64,000 nt of DNA. Source: Archangium sp. (GTDB lineage Bacteria > Myxococcota > Myxococcia > Myxococcales > Myxococcaceae). The notes under the pieces were generated by a model that was not told the DNA's origin, made no database searches, and worked only from the letters and a program-made list of their open reading frames with translations. A program made the translations under genes and the position numbers. The stretch is taken from the NCBI GenBank assembly GCA_030681645.1, contig JAUXRX010000007.1, positions 496,001-560,000 on the forward strand, given 5' to 3'. This document shows positions 44,501-52,925 of the stretch, piece after piece; the first letter of the stretch is position 1, and each line of letters opens with the position of its first letter.

Positions 44501-46297
44501 CAGCCACGCCCGGACGAAGTTCGCGTGCGCGATGCTGCAGCAGAAGATGAGCGTTCGACTGCCTGGATGCTTACCCCACGCGCGCCACATCGTGGTCATG
44601 CGCGCTTCGGTCTGCGCAAAGGCAGCCAGTTTCTCCGGATCGAAGCGCCGGTTGCGCCAGGGGATGTTGGCGTAGTCGATGTCGTCCTTCACCCCGAAGT
44701 AGTTGAACGGCACCAGTCGGCCGACCTGGACGCCGCGATCGACTCCGGCGTTGTAGGCAATGTGGTCGTCGAACAGGCCAAGAATGTCAGCGGAGTCAGC
44801 CCGGTCAGGCGTCGCCGTGAGGCCCAGAATGAAGCGTGGGCTGGACCTGGGATCTGCCTCGAGCGCTACGAGGATCGTGCGGTAGGACTTCGCGGCCGCG
44901 TGATGCACCTCGTCGACCACCACGTAGTCGAAGCGCTGACCGGCCAGCTTCGCGACATGCTCCGGGCGCGCGAGCTTCGCGACAGAGGCGAACACCAGGT
45001 CCGCGGACAGATCGCACTCGTCGCCCAGGCACCAGCCCAGCCGAGCCTTCTGCCCGTTCGAGCGAAGGGCACGCCGATAGGTCTGCGCCGCCTGGGTCAG
45101 GAGCTCCTTGCGGTGCGCCAGAAACAGCAGACGCGGCGCTGCTCCCATCTCCTCACGGAGCTGTTGATGGTCGAAGGCAGCCAGCCACGTCTTGCCCAAC
45201 CCAGTCGCAAGCACGACGAGTGCCCGCCTCCAGCCGAGCTTCCGAACCTCGCGCAGCCTGGCGAGCGCCTCGGTCTGGACGAGGTGTTCTTCCGGTGCCG
45301 GCGCGAGGGCTTCGGCCTCGGCCTCGCCCGGAGGGAGACTGTGCGGATTGAGCAGTGCTCTCGCTGCGTACGCCGCGATCCAATCAGCGTCGAGCTTCCG
45401 GCCTTCGCTCCACAGCGACTCAAAGGCGTCGCGGACTCGCACGTACGCCTCGGAGTCGCGATCACGATCGACCCGAAGATTCCATTCGATGCCCGTCTCG
45501 AGCGCCGACCGCGAGAGGTTGCTGCTGCCGACGAAGGCGACTCCGTAGTTCGGGCCCTCGAAGCGCCAGGCCTTCGGGTGAAACGCGCGCGTCAAACCCG
45601 GCAGATGCTCCACTTCGATGATCCGTGCCTCGAGCGTCCCGGGCGCCGTCGTGACTTCTTCATCGTCATCGCGCGCGGCGCTCGTGCGTTCCCAGGTGAG
45701 AAGCAGCTCAAGGGCGCTCGCTTGCGTGATGTCGAGGTAGTTGCCGGTCAGGATTCGTACGTTCGCTCCCCGCGCGACGGCGTTGCGAACACGCGACTCG
45801 ATCAGGTCGAGGCCGGTCTCTTGAACGAAGGCCGCGACGATCGCGATCTCGTTCGCAGAGTCGAACAACGGGAAGATGTGGCGCGTGAAGGGGTCCTTCA
45901 TGCCGCCGCTGGAGAGCGGCTTGATCTTCCGCCGGTAGTTTCCCTTCGTGGGAATCACGTGGCGAACGCCGCCGCTCGGGTCGTCCATGTCGCCCTTGCG
46001 GCGCGGGATCACATGGACGTGCAGGTGCATCACGGTCTGGCCGGCTGCGGCCCCGACGTTGAATCCGACGTTGTAGCCGTCGGGTTGCTGGCCAGCGTCG
46101 AGAAGCCGCTTCACCTCGTCGACGAGCTGCATCAGGGCGGCGCGCTCAACCGGCGTTGCGCTGAACCAATCCGGTACAACCCTGCGCGTGATGACGAGCG
46201 CGTGGCCTGGCGTGACGGGGTACTGGTCCCAAATTGCGAAGGCGTGGTCGTTCGATGCGAGCCATTCCGACGGGGGGATGCTCAGGAAGACCGACAC
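41552..46297 (-). CDS. Very large HIT / PLD-nuclease / SF2 helicase / S24-like fusion, probable defence protein
   Basis: Domains in order: HIT domain (residues 1-125, histidine triad HLHVHVIPR at 91); phospholipase-D-type nuclease (about 135-305, HPKAWRF and GSSNLSRSAL near 240-265); superfamily 2 helicase with ATGLGKTWLA near 364, VDEVHHAA near 461, GLTATPDRAD near 492 and LQQLGRGLRA near 668; a long region like those of DUF3427-type helicases; a LexA/S24-like module with VSGTSMDGGKAPMRDGDW near 1105; and a C-terminal part with IVEARGGASGSKGERNTDY near 1495. A nucleotide-binding HIT, a nuclease, a motor and a self-cleaving sensor in one chain fit a phage-defence or DNA-damage role. It is divergent from another nuclease/helicase gene. 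The base composition is slightly less GC-biased than in the rSAM block. Confidence 0.82.
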   Translation of the reverse strand: MSVFLSIPPSEWLASNDHAFAIWDQYPVTPGHALVITRRVVPDWFSATPVERAALMQLVDEVKRLLDAGQQPDGYNVGFNVGAAAGQTVMHLHVHVIPRRKGDMDDPSGGVRHVIPTKGNYRRKIKPLSSGGMKDPFTRHIFPLFDSANEIAIVAAFVQETGLDLIESRVRNAVARGANVRILTGNYLDITQASALELLLTWERTSAARDDDEEVTTAPGTLEARIIEVEHLPGLTRAFHPKAWRFEGPNYGVAFVGSSNLSRSALETGIEWNLRVDRDRDSEAYVRVRDAFESLWSEGRKLDADWIAAYAARALLNPHSLPPGEAEAEALAPAPEEHLVQTEALARLREVRKLGWRRALVVLATGLGKTWLAAFDHQQLREEMGAAPRLLFLAHRKELLTQAAQTYRRALRSNGQKARLGWCLGDECDLSADLVFASVAKLARPEHVAKLAGQRFDYVVVDEVHHAAAKSYRTILVALEADPRSSPRFILGLTATPDRADSADILGLFDDHIAYNAGVDRGVQVGRLVPFNYFGVKDDIDYANIPWRNRRFDPEKLAAFAQTEARMTTMWRAWGKHPGSRTLIFCCSIAHANFVRAWLTGKEVRARAVYSGEGSDDRDTAMQELEAGTIDALCSVDVFNEGVDVPSVDRVVMLRPTESSVIFLQQLGRGLRAAPGKTAVTVIDFVGNHRIFLERLRALLSLGGRDEPDLRPLLDSEELIELPSGCSVELALEAKDVLKEFLNKRSGADEVVTVYRELRQERGERPAAGELERMGYPPSRLRKEQRYTSWFDFVNAESDLNPAEKRAFGVHDAFLRDLETTEMTKCFKMVTLEALLEANALREGIPLRDLAVRSHAILQRSPELFAEVADEVRGPAADKKWAAYWKKNPIEAWTATKKVGRTWFRVDGDRFAPTFGIAAGDEAALAAMTGELVDYRLAQYRSRQQHAEASTDSFVCRVTWNQRDPILKLPARSQVQLPQGETDVRVDGVVWQFRLQKEYCNVARRAGHVRNQLPDLLRTWFGPSAGKPGTAFDVRFERTPDGLWAEPVNRNVIELASRRGVVAYPDLRAAAGHATEGADATQRTHVMLPVKQDAADVFAVRVSGTSMDGGKAPMRDGDWAVMRLARSAPPSAMEERVVLAQLPASLGSQYLIKRLRKVDGHWRLTSDNPSGPSFDASDETVAIARLDEVIRPEDLGPAIGTTMSEGELPTAFGLPELTPESSRQSGHLFIFIDKKGVLVAPDRVRYFVQPQRPGETSFVLCQKANGAFRYLGVGRWLESESVWQIPDVDFTTWRTWGEGRETSRQLPDGALGRAQLIADALLDLPAESRVLEQPNGRRARILGAAARGGFRVDGGEGGFDERTVSLNDLAWVVAAGDAAKASGALLDEALVNRTRYLEGTPKASTRYIDTGWALAAWRLGKGLVRDAAGGATPIRKLRGPKGKAIDASFSVEPVGESLSVIVEARGGASGSKGERNTDYATGLELILERLRAQGLKITDAVVDSRDTLTLPIDERRLQVEGRPYPIVIDDVEKVRRGLSAAQARIGRARGAKGTGNSTKRIRITIEKCPLGPTEFAKTLEG

Positions 46298-46462
46298 GTC
46301 AGAAGTATGCTCGAGAGCGACCGTGCCAAGTGCGGATTCGTGGCGCCTCCTGGTTGCGTGACCTCATCTGTCACATCTCTGGTCATCAGTCCGGCATCGA
46401 GCCGGTTGCACGCCGCTGATCAGGAAACGACAGACGCGCTTTGGTCCGCGTAACCTGGACCC

Positions 46463-48391
46463 ATGTCATTCGACCCAAGCGCGTGGTCCGGGCGCTTCGC
46501 GGAACTCGTTACACTTCCGCGGGCCCAGCTCCAGGCACGCCTTGAGTCCTTCGTGCCCGATGCGACGCGAGAGCAGAAGGACGCCTGGGCGACACAACTG
46601 GATGTGCTCGAGCGGGAAGGGGCGCAGGTCCTTCAGCTCCACCCACCAGCCGCTGCTGATTCGGCCATTCTCGAGTATCCGCTGCCCCGCGAGGCTGGCC
46701 GAAGACCCGACGTTCTGGTTCTCCAGAACGGGCGCGTCGTCGTCGTCGAGTTCAAGGGTTCGGGACGCCTGCGCCACGCCGACATCGACCAGGTGGCCGC
46801 CTACGCGCGCGACCTTTTCCAGTATCACGATGCCTGCGAAGGACTGTCTGTGGTCGCCGTTCTCGTTCTCTGCGGCGAAGGGGCCCAGCGGCGTGATGTC
46901 GACGGCGTCCGGGTCGTGCCAGCGTCTGAGCTCGCTGCCGTTCTTGTCGAGCTCGGCCGCTCGGCTTCCGGTCGGCCCGTGCCCATGGCCTCGTTCCTCG
47001 CTGGCGAATATGCGCCCCTCCCGTCTCTCGTCGCAGCCGCTCGGCTGCTCTTCGAGAATCTCCGACTTCCTTACGTTCGACGCGCCGCGAGCGCGGGCGT
47101 GCACCGCGCCGTCGAGCGCATTCTCGAGCTCGCACGGGAGGCGCGTGAGAAGCGCGAGCGAGTACTCGTCCTGTTGACGGGTGTGCCTGGTGCGGGAAAG
47201 ACGCTCGTCGGTCTTCAGGTGGCGCATTCAGCGGCGCTGGAGGAGGGCTTTCGCGCCGGCCCGCGCATGCCCCGCGGCGCCCCCGCGACGTTCCTCTCAG
47301 GGAACGGCCCTCTGGTGCAGGTGCTTCAGCATGCGTTGCACAGTGGTGCGTTTGTGCAGGACATGCACCGGTACATCCGCGAATACGGACTCGAGCGCCC
47401 ATCGGTCGTTCCTCCCGAGCACGTTGTCGTCTTCGATGAGGCGCAGCGGGCGTGGGATCGCGCGAAGATCGCGGACTTCTACTCGAAGAAATTGCCGAAG
47501 ATCTCAGCCGAGCGACACCGCTCTGAACCCGATCTGCTCATCGAGATTGCCAACCGATTGGAGGGTTGGAGCCTTGTGCTCGCGCTCGTCGGCGAGGGGC
47601 AGGAGATTCACACTGGCGAGGAGGCCGGGATCGCTCAGTGGTCGGCCGCAGTGCAGCACGCCCCGTCGCGATGGCGGGTCATCGGCCCCTCGCGGCTGGC
47701 GAGTTTGTTTCAGGGCTCGGCGTTCGAGCCCGATCGCGCCCTCGACCTCGACGTCTCCCTTCGGGCCCAGGCGGCCGGAGATCTCCATCGCTGGGTCTCC
47801 ACGCTTCTCGATGGGCCCGATCCCGCCGCTTGCGCGGCCCTCGGGCGACGCCTTCGGCATGACGGATTTCCGATCTATGTCACGCGCGACCTGGACGCTG
47901 CCAAGGCCTACGCACGCGATCGCTTCGGAGGTGAGCTCGAGCGCCGCTTCGGTCTACTGGCGTCTTCCAAGGCGAAGAACCTCCTCCAGCACGGCATTGA
48001 CCCGGGCTTTCAGGCCACCAAGCTCATTCGAATTGGCAACTGGTTCAACGACGGTCCCGAGAGCGAGCGGAGTTGCTGTCGCCTCGACGACGTCGTGACG
48101 GAGTTTCAATGTCAGGGGCTCGAGCTCGACCTGCCCATTGTCTGTTGGGGCGATGACTTCGTACGAAGTGGAGGTGGTTGGGAAATGCGTGCTGTGCGCC
48201 CTCAGCCGATGGTCCGCGACGCGATGCGACTCCGCAGGAACGCGTATCGAGTGCTGCTCACTCGTGGTCGAGAGGGGCTCGTGGTGTTCGTGCCCTCCGA
48301 GCCCGCTGTGTCGATGCAGGCGACGTTTGCCGCGCTTGTGGCGGCAGGCGCGATCCCGGTGGAAGGGTTGCGAAACGCGCAGGCTGCTTGA
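46463..48391 (+). CDS. DUF2075-type (Schlafen-like) P-loop protein with nuclease-like N-terminus
   Basis: Residues 60-150 look like a PD-(D/E)xK nuclease core: RPDVLVLQNGRVVVVEFKGS supplies the Asp...Glu-x-Lys, and DIDQVAAYARDL the following helix. From about residue 230 there is a P-loop ATPase with LLTGVPGAGKTLVG (Walker A) and VVVFDEAQRAWD near 318 (Walker B), and near 600 a VLLTRGREGLVVFVP block, together characteristic of the DUF2075/Schlafen group 3-like helicase family. It starts 165 bases from the divergent HIT/PLD/helicase gene; the two large proteins probably form one defence locus. Neither partner matches a named defence system that I can identify with confidence. Confidence 0.78.
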   Translation: MSFDPSAWSGRFAELVTLPRAQLQARLESFVPDATREQKDAWATQLDVLEREGAQVLQLHPPAAADSAILEYPLPREAGRRPDVLVLQNGRVVVVEFKGSGRLRHADIDQVAAYARDLFQYHDACEGLSVVAVLVLCGEGAQRRDVDGVRVVPASELAAVLVELGRSASGRPVPMASFLAGEYAPLPSLVAAARLLFENLRLPYVRRAASAGVHRAVERILELAREAREKRERVLVLLTGVPGAGKTLVGLQVAHSAALEEGFRAGPRMPRGAPATFLSGNGPLVQVLQHALHSGAFVQDMHRYIREYGLERPSVVPPEHVVVFDEAQRAWDRAKIADFYSKKLPKISAERHRSEPDLLIEIANRLEGWSLVLALVGEGQEIHTGEEAGIAQWSAAVQHAPSRWRVIGPSRLASLFQGSAFEPDRALDLDVSLRAQAAGDLHRWVSTLLDGPDPAACAALGRRLRHDGFPIYVTRDLDAAKAYARDRFGGELERRFGLLASSKAKNLLQHGIDPGFQATKLIRIGNWFNDGPESERSCCRLDDVVTEFQCQGLELDLPIVCWGDDFVRSGGGWEMRAVRPQPMVRDAMRLRRNAYRVLLTRGREGLVVFVPSEPAVSMQATFAALVAAGAIPVEGLRNAQAA

Positions 48392-48515
48392 TGGGACGCG
48401 GAACGTTAGTGGATTCATAGACTTGGCGCTCCTTGTCCCCAGGTGTCAGTGGCGGGTGAGATGCAGCGAGCGGGCCTGACCTGAGCCGTCACACTGACCT
48501 CATACCTTGCCTCGC

Positions 48516-49262
48516 ATGGTCCTCAGCGTGCTGGTGGCGGGTGTGTTGGCGCAGGCGTCGGGCGGGTGCGTGAAGGACACCGACTGCAAGGGCGATCGGA
48601 TCTGCGAGGCCGGCGTCTGCGTGTCGCCTGGGCCGCCACCCGCGCCGCCGCCCGAGAGCTTCCCCCGCGTCGTCCACCTCGAAGGCCAGGTCTGCGTTCA
48701 GTCCCTCGACGCCCAGGGGCAGGTGCAGCAGTCGTGTCGGGCGGAAGACGCCCCTGCGAGGCGACCGCTCCCGTCTGCTGCGGACGCGGCCTGGGAGGCG
48801 CCCCCGCCAGCGCCCCCGCCCGAGAAGGCACGCTCCCGGTTCAGCGCTGACGTCGCGGCGCACGGTGGGGCGATGGTGCTCGTCGCGGGCTCAGCCTCCT
48901 TCGCGTTGCCGCAGGTCACCGCGTACGTCGCGTTCGGCAGTCGCAGGCCCTCAGGCGCGGGCTTCGTCGCCGTCACCAACGCCACGCTCGGTTTCAATTC
49001 CTTCGGGGCGATCTTCACGCTCAACGTTGCCCCGGGGCTCCGGCTCGGTGCCGCGTCGCACGTGGTGCTGTCGCTGGGGCCATCGCTCCTCACCGGTGGC
49101 TTCGGCGGCGAGACCTTCACCGGCCTCGCCGGCGCCGCGATCGTGCAGGGCGTCATCAGCCTGGCCGGCGGCCTCGTCCTCACCACGCAGGCCGGCCTCC
49201 ACTTCGACCTGAGCGGCGCCATGTTCACCGCGGGGATCGGTCTTGGATTTTCCACCCTCTGA
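48516..49262 (+). CDS. Secreted protein of unknown function, Pro-rich linker and beta-rich C-terminus
   Basis: The ATG at 48516 gives a signal peptide (MVLSVLVAGVLAQASGG), followed by a short Cys-rich segment (CVKDTDCKGDRICEAGVC) and a Pro-rich region. The last 130 residues alternate Gly, hydrophobic and aromatic residues (TAYVAFGSRRPSGAGFVAVT, GAIFTLNVAPGLRLG) as in a small outer-membrane beta-barrel, ending in Phe-Ser-Thr-Leu. Location in the outer membrane is therefore likely. A TTG nine bases upstream is an alternative start. The end lies 34 bases before the WYL regulator start on the same strand. Confidence 0.65.
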   Translation: MVLSVLVAGVLAQASGGCVKDTDCKGDRICEAGVCVSPGPPPAPPPESFPRVVHLEGQVCVQSLDAQGQVQQSCRAEDAPARRPLPSAADAAWEAPPPAPPPEKARSRFSADVAAHGGAMVLVAGSASFALPQVTAYVAFGSRRPSGAGFVAVTNATLGFNSFGAIFTLNVAPGLRLGAASHVVLSLGPSLLTGGFGGETFTGLAGAAIVQGVISLAGGLVLTTQAGLHFDLSGAMFTAGIGLGFSTL

Positions 49263-49296
49263 TCCCCGACGTAGGCTCGGCGCCCTGGAGGTCGGC

Positions 49297-50328
49297 GTGG
49301 CGGTGAAGAAGAAGACGACGAAGGCGGCGGCCGGGCGGAACGACCAGGTCGTGCGCATCCTCCACCTCCTGCGCGATCTCGAGCGGCTCGGCGGCTGCGA
49401 TCTCTACGAGCTCGCCACCCACTACGGCACCACCACCCGCACCATCCGCCGCGACCTCGAGGCGCTCGAAGAGGCCGGCATTCCCCTCAAGAAGGAGCCG
49501 GGCGAGGGCAGCAAGGTGCGCTGGGCCCTCGACACCGCCGCCACCAGCCGCATCACCAACCTCATCGAGACCACCCACTTCCTCGCCCTGCGCCTCGCCA
49601 TGAACGAGGGCCTCGCTCTCAAGCGGCAGAGCCTGCTCTTCGCGTCGCTCGAGGATCTGTCAGATCGCATCGAGCTCGCCATCGGCAAGCAGGGCCGCGC
49701 CCAGCTCCAGGCGATCGACAACTGCTTCTTCAGCTGGGACAAGTTCGCCTGGCGCAACGCTCCGCTCGATGTCGTGCTGCCCCTGGTCGATGCCATCACC
49801 GAGCGGAAGAAGTGCGAGGTCACGTACCGCGCGCCGTCCAGCGGCAACAAGGCGAACTCGTTCTCCGTGCTCCCCCTGCGCCTCTTCGTGCACCATGGCG
49901 CGCTCTACCTGCACGCGTGGCAGCCGAAGCACCAGACCGTGCTGCCGCTCAACCTGCACCGGCTCATCGCGCTCAAGGTGTCCGACGAGGTGCTCCCCAT
50001 GCCCCCCGGCTACGACGCCGCTCAGCTCGAGGCGACCGCGTTCGGGATCTTCATCGGGCCGAAGCCCGAGACCTTTGAGCTCCGCTTCGATGCGTTCTCC
50101 CGGCCGTACATCGAGGAGCGGCAGTGGCACCCATCGCAGAAGCTGGTGCCCCAGGAAGAGGGTGGCGTGGTGCTCAGCTTCGAGTGCGCGCCCAGCTACG
50201 AGGTCACCAACTGGGTCGCGTCGTGGAGGGATCACGTGCAGGTGCTCAAGCCCGAGAAGCTGCGGGCCGAGCTGCTCACCTACGGCGCGTGGCTGCTCAC
50301 CGAGTACGCCGGCTCGCTGCCGCTCTGA
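49297..50328 (+). CDS. WYL-domain transcriptional regulator
   Basis: An N-terminal DeoR-type helix-turn-helix (VRILHLLRDLERLGGCDLYE, YGTTTRTIRRDLEALEEAGI) covers about residues 15-70, followed by the WYL domain (ITERKKCEVTYRAPSSGNK, LPLRLFVHHGALYLHAW) and the WCX C-terminal part. WYL regulators sense nucleic acids or other ligands and often control defence or DNA-damage genes, which fits the large defence-like pair about 1 kb upstream, but the link is only positional. The GTG at 49297 is chosen as start because a GGAG Shine-Dalgarno lies seven bases before it; the frame is open 18 codons further upstream, into the previous gene. Confidence 0.85.
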   Translation: MAVKKKTTKAAAGRNDQVVRILHLLRDLERLGGCDLYELATHYGTTTRTIRRDLEALEEAGIPLKKEPGEGSKVRWALDTAATSRITNLIETTHFLALRLAMNEGLALKRQSLLFASLEDLSDRIELAIGKQGRAQLQAIDNCFFSWDKFAWRNAPLDVVLPLVDAITERKKCEVTYRAPSSGNKANSFSVLPLRLFVHHGALYLHAWQPKHQTVLPLNLHRLIALKVSDEVLPMPPGYDAAQLEATAFGIFIGPKPETFELRFDAFSRPYIEERQWHPSQKLVPQEEGGVVLSFECAPSYEVTNWVASWRDHVQVLKPEKLRAELLTYGAWLLTEYAGSLPL

Positions 50329-50340
50329 CTCCGGTCTCCA

Positions 50341-51147
50341 TCAGAAGAGGTATGTGTAGCCGGCGGTAGCCCCGTAGCGTGCGGTCTGGAGCTCCCGGTC
50401 GAGGTAGTTGGCGAATCCGACCGTCGCCGTGAGCGCGAGTTGGTGTTGCCCCCGATCACCAAGCTTGATGACGACCGGCTGCAGGACCGGCCCGACGAAG
50501 AACACGTTCATATCTCCGATGATCGCGCCCACCTGGGCTCCGACGCCGAGCGTGTAGAAGTCGGAGAGGTTGATGTGGAGCAGACCGTCTATCGAGCCGA
50601 GAAAGCCCGCTCCGTAGCCGACCGCCAGCGCAAGGTTCAGCCCGAGCCTGAAGCCCGTCTTTCCGAAGTTGAAGTCGAAGACTCCATGGCCGCCCGCATC
50701 GAAGCCGAGGCGACCACCACCGGCGCTGACGCCAAGGCCGAAGTGAAATCCCCGCGCAGAGGTGCTGTCTGGAGCACTCGCACTGGCTTCGCCAACCGGC
50801 GCAGCTGCGGGTGGAGGGGGAGGCGGCGGCACTGCCTCACTCGCAGCGGGTGCAGTTGCGACGGTCGCCGGCGCGGCGGAAGCGATGGCGACGGGAGCGG
50901 CCTCGGCGTTTCTGGGCTCCAACTCAGGCGGCTCCGCATTGGCCGACCTCATGTCGATGATGGTCTCGAACGGAATGACCGAAGTGCCCTTTGCGGTGGT
51001 GAAGAGGTACCCGCTCTTCGTTTCCGAGAGCACTCGCCCCTGACGGGACTTTCCATCGCGGGTGCGAATGACCAGCTCTCCAACAGGCTGCGCGAATGCG
51101 GTGGCGGCAACGACGAAAGAAGCGATGAGGCATTTGAACGAGTGCAT
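50341..51147 (-). CDS. Exported outer-membrane-type protein with SH3-like N-terminal domain
   Basis: A signal peptide (MHSFKCLIASFVVAATAFAQ) precedes a short strand-rich domain (GELVIRTRDGKSRQGRVLSE) that looks like a small SH3-like barrel. An Ala/Pro-rich linker with seven consecutive Pro follows. The last 135 residues are Gly/aromatic-rich alternating strands (FHFGLGVSAGGGRLGFDAGG) ending in Tyr-Leu-Phe, the usual C-terminus of an outer-membrane beta-barrel. The function is unknown. It converges with the WYL gene, 12 bases between stops. Confidence 0.72.
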   Translation of the reverse strand: MHSFKCLIASFVVAATAFAQPVGELVIRTRDGKSRQGRVLSETKSGYLFTTAKGTSVIPFETIIDMRSANAEPPELEPRNAEAAPVAIASAAPATVATAPAASEAVPPPPPPPAAAPVGEASASAPDSTSARGFHFGLGVSAGGGRLGFDAGGHGVFDFNFGKTGFRLGLNLALAVGYGAGFLGSIDGLLHINLSDFYTLGVGAQVGAIIGDMNVFFVGPVLQPVVIKLGDRGQHQLALTATVGFANYLDRELQTARYGATAGYTYLF

Positions 51148-51310
51148 GTGTGGCTCCGGGGTGCGACGGGGTCGGCGCCCTCAGTGCAACCGCGCTACCA
51201 ACCCAACCTCCTGATTTCCCGAGCCGAAGGCCGCTCGGCCGTCCATCCCGCGAGACGACTCGACCGCGAGCCGTGACCTTGAGTGTCAGTGCCTCGTGAG
51301 ACGGTGAGGC

Positions 51311-52210
51311 ATGATCGAGGCAACCCGTTGCGCGCGTGTTCAGCGGTCGGTGGCTCCTCTTCGCCAGGACGGCGTCACCCGCGTCGGCTCGATCCGCACG
51401 TTGCTCCGTACGAGCCCCAGGCAGGCGTTCTGCGACAAGCAGCGGATGATGGCGTCGGCCGTCATCGAGGAGCGTCGGCCCGGGCTCTTCGTCTTCGCCG
51501 CGCACCTCCAGTACGGGCACGTCGCCCGGCTCTGGCTCGAGGCCAGCGCTCAGCCTCGCGCCGGCACCATCGGGCGGCACCAGGCTGTCGACCTCGCGCT
51601 CCCCCTCGATGACGCGCTGTCGCTGCGGCACCTGCTCTTCGTCGTGCGCAAGGCAGGGCAGGGCGTGCAGTTCCAGGCGATCGATCTCGAGACGTGCAAC
51701 GGCATGCAGCTCGAGTCGGGCCAGGCGGTGCGGTTGGTCGAGGCGTCGGGCCCGCTCATCCTCTGCGCGTCTGATTTCCTGTTCTTCTGCTTCCCCACGG
51801 GCCAGCCCTTGCCGTGGGATCGCGATTGCCTCGATCCGTGGGGCTCGCTGCGGCCTCGCCTGGTGACCCGCCAGGTCGGCTCGGACTTCGAGTGCACTGA
51901 GCCCATGGCGGGGTGGGTGACCACCCAGACGAAGCGCGGCGAAGGCGTCGTCTCGTTCGGCAACTCCGCGCTCAGGGCCGGCGTGCTCATCGGCCGCGCC
52001 GAGCGGTGTGATGTCGTCGTTCCCGTGAACAGCGTGTCTCGGGTGCACGCGGTGCTCATCTTGCTCGATGATGGACTTTGGGTACTCGACGCCGGGAGCA
52101 CCAATGGCACGTGGCGGCTCGACGAGGAGCTCAAGATCGCCCGGGTGGGCGAGGGCGATCGGTTGGGACTCGGCTCCGAGGTGTTCCTCGGGTGGCGGGG
52201 TGCTCATTGA
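51311..52210 (+). CDS. Protein with two FHA domains
   Basis: Two forkhead-associated folds can be seen. The first (about residues 85-155) has TIGRHQAVDLALPLDDALSL, and the second (about 225-299) has LIGRAERCDVVVPVNSVSRV and DAGSTNGTWRLDEELK, the full Gly-Arg...Ser-x-x-His...Asn-Gly signature. FHA domains bind phosphothreonine peptides, so this is a cytoplasmic adaptor for Ser/Thr kinase signalling, common in myxobacteria. No kinase is encoded nearby. The first domain lacks the usual Asn-Gly pair and may not bind phosphate. Confidence 0.82.
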   Translation: MIEATRCARVQRSVAPLRQDGVTRVGSIRTLLRTSPRQAFCDKQRMMASAVIEERRPGLFVFAAHLQYGHVARLWLEASAQPRAGTIGRHQAVDLALPLDDALSLRHLLFVVRKAGQGVQFQAIDLETCNGMQLESGQAVRLVEASGPLILCASDFLFFCFPTGQPLPWDRDCLDPWGSLRPRLVTRQVGSDFECTEPMAGWVTTQTKRGEGVVSFGNSALRAGVLIGRAERCDVVVPVNSVSRVHAVLILLDDGLWVLDAGSTNGTWRLDEELKIARVGEGDRLGLGSEVFLGWRGAH

Positions 52211-52216
52211 GGGTGA

Positions 52217-52257
52217 GCCCCTCACCCCAGCCCTCTCCCCGCTTCGCAGGGAGAGGG
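52217..52257. repeat. Dispersed stem-loop repeat, copy 8
   Basis: An inverted copy (GCCCCTCACCCCAGCCCTCT at its left end) fills the gap between the convergent FHA and AhpD-like genes and ends 3 bases before the latter's stop. It is a likely terminator for both. Confidence 0.8.
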
Positions 52258-52259
52258 AG

Positions 52260-52925
52260 CTAGGCCGGGGCGTGCTGCTGCGCAGCCTTCTGCTTCTCGC
52301 TCTCGGCCCGCAGCGGCGATCGCAGCGCCTCATAGCGGGCGATCAGGTCCTTCTTCCTCGCGATGCGGTCCATCGGCGGCGCCGGCGCGTTCACCACGAT
52401 GCTGCACTCGTTGACCCACTCGAACAGCGTGATCGATCGAACCAGCGCCCGGTCTTCTTCGCTCACCGGCCCGCTCTCGAGCGTGCGCAGCTCGTGCTGC
52501 CGCAGCAGCAGCCGCAGGTGCTCCGGGTAGTCCGCCTTCAGCCGCCGCTCGAGCTCCTGCAGCACCGCCGTGTCGCCCCTGCGCATCAGCTCGAGCACCT
52601 CGACCTCGTCGATGGGGTACAGCTTCCCCGTGCGCTCGAGGTGCAGCAGGTTGAGCGCGAAGAGGTGACCCCAGCTGCAGTAGTCGCAGCCGTTGAAGAA
52701 CGACGCGAAGGCCGCCACCAGGTGCGCCTCTTCGTTGCCGAGCGTCTTGGCGATCACCTCGAAGCTGGCCTGCGCTGCCCGCCCCCACTTGATGAGGCCC
52801 GAGATGCCGTGCTGCCGCAACAGCTCCTCGTCGAAGTCGACGTAGTACCCGACGTTCATGCCCGCGAACGCGCGCGCCGTCTTCAGGAACACCTTCTCGT
52901 ACCAGCTCAGCTCTCTGCGGCTCAT
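52260..52925 (-). CDS. AhpD-like (carboxymuconolactone decarboxylase fold) protein
   Basis: The key motif is AFASFFNGCDYCSWGHLFAL near residue 80: Cys-x2-Cys with a His four residues later, the redox centre of AhpD-like proteins. The surrounding helices (GLIKWGRAAQASFEVIAKTL) fit the all-helical fold. Such proteins act as small thiol reductases or peroxidase partners in the cytoplasm. At 221 residues it is longer than AhpD, with a helical C-terminal extension rich in charged residues. The ATG at 52925 overlaps the stop of the upstream gene (ATGA), so the two are translationally coupled. Confidence 0.72.
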   Translation of the reverse strand: MSRRELSWYEKVFLKTARAFAGMNVGYYVDFDEELLRQHGISGLIKWGRAAQASFEVIAKTLGNEEAHLVAAFASFFNGCDYCSWGHLFALNLLHLERTGKLYPIDEVEVLELMRRGDTAVLQELERRLKADYPEHLRLLLRQHELRTLESGPVSEEDRALVRSITLFEWVNECSIVVNAPAPPMDRIARKKDLIARYEALRSPLRAESEKQKAAQQHAPA

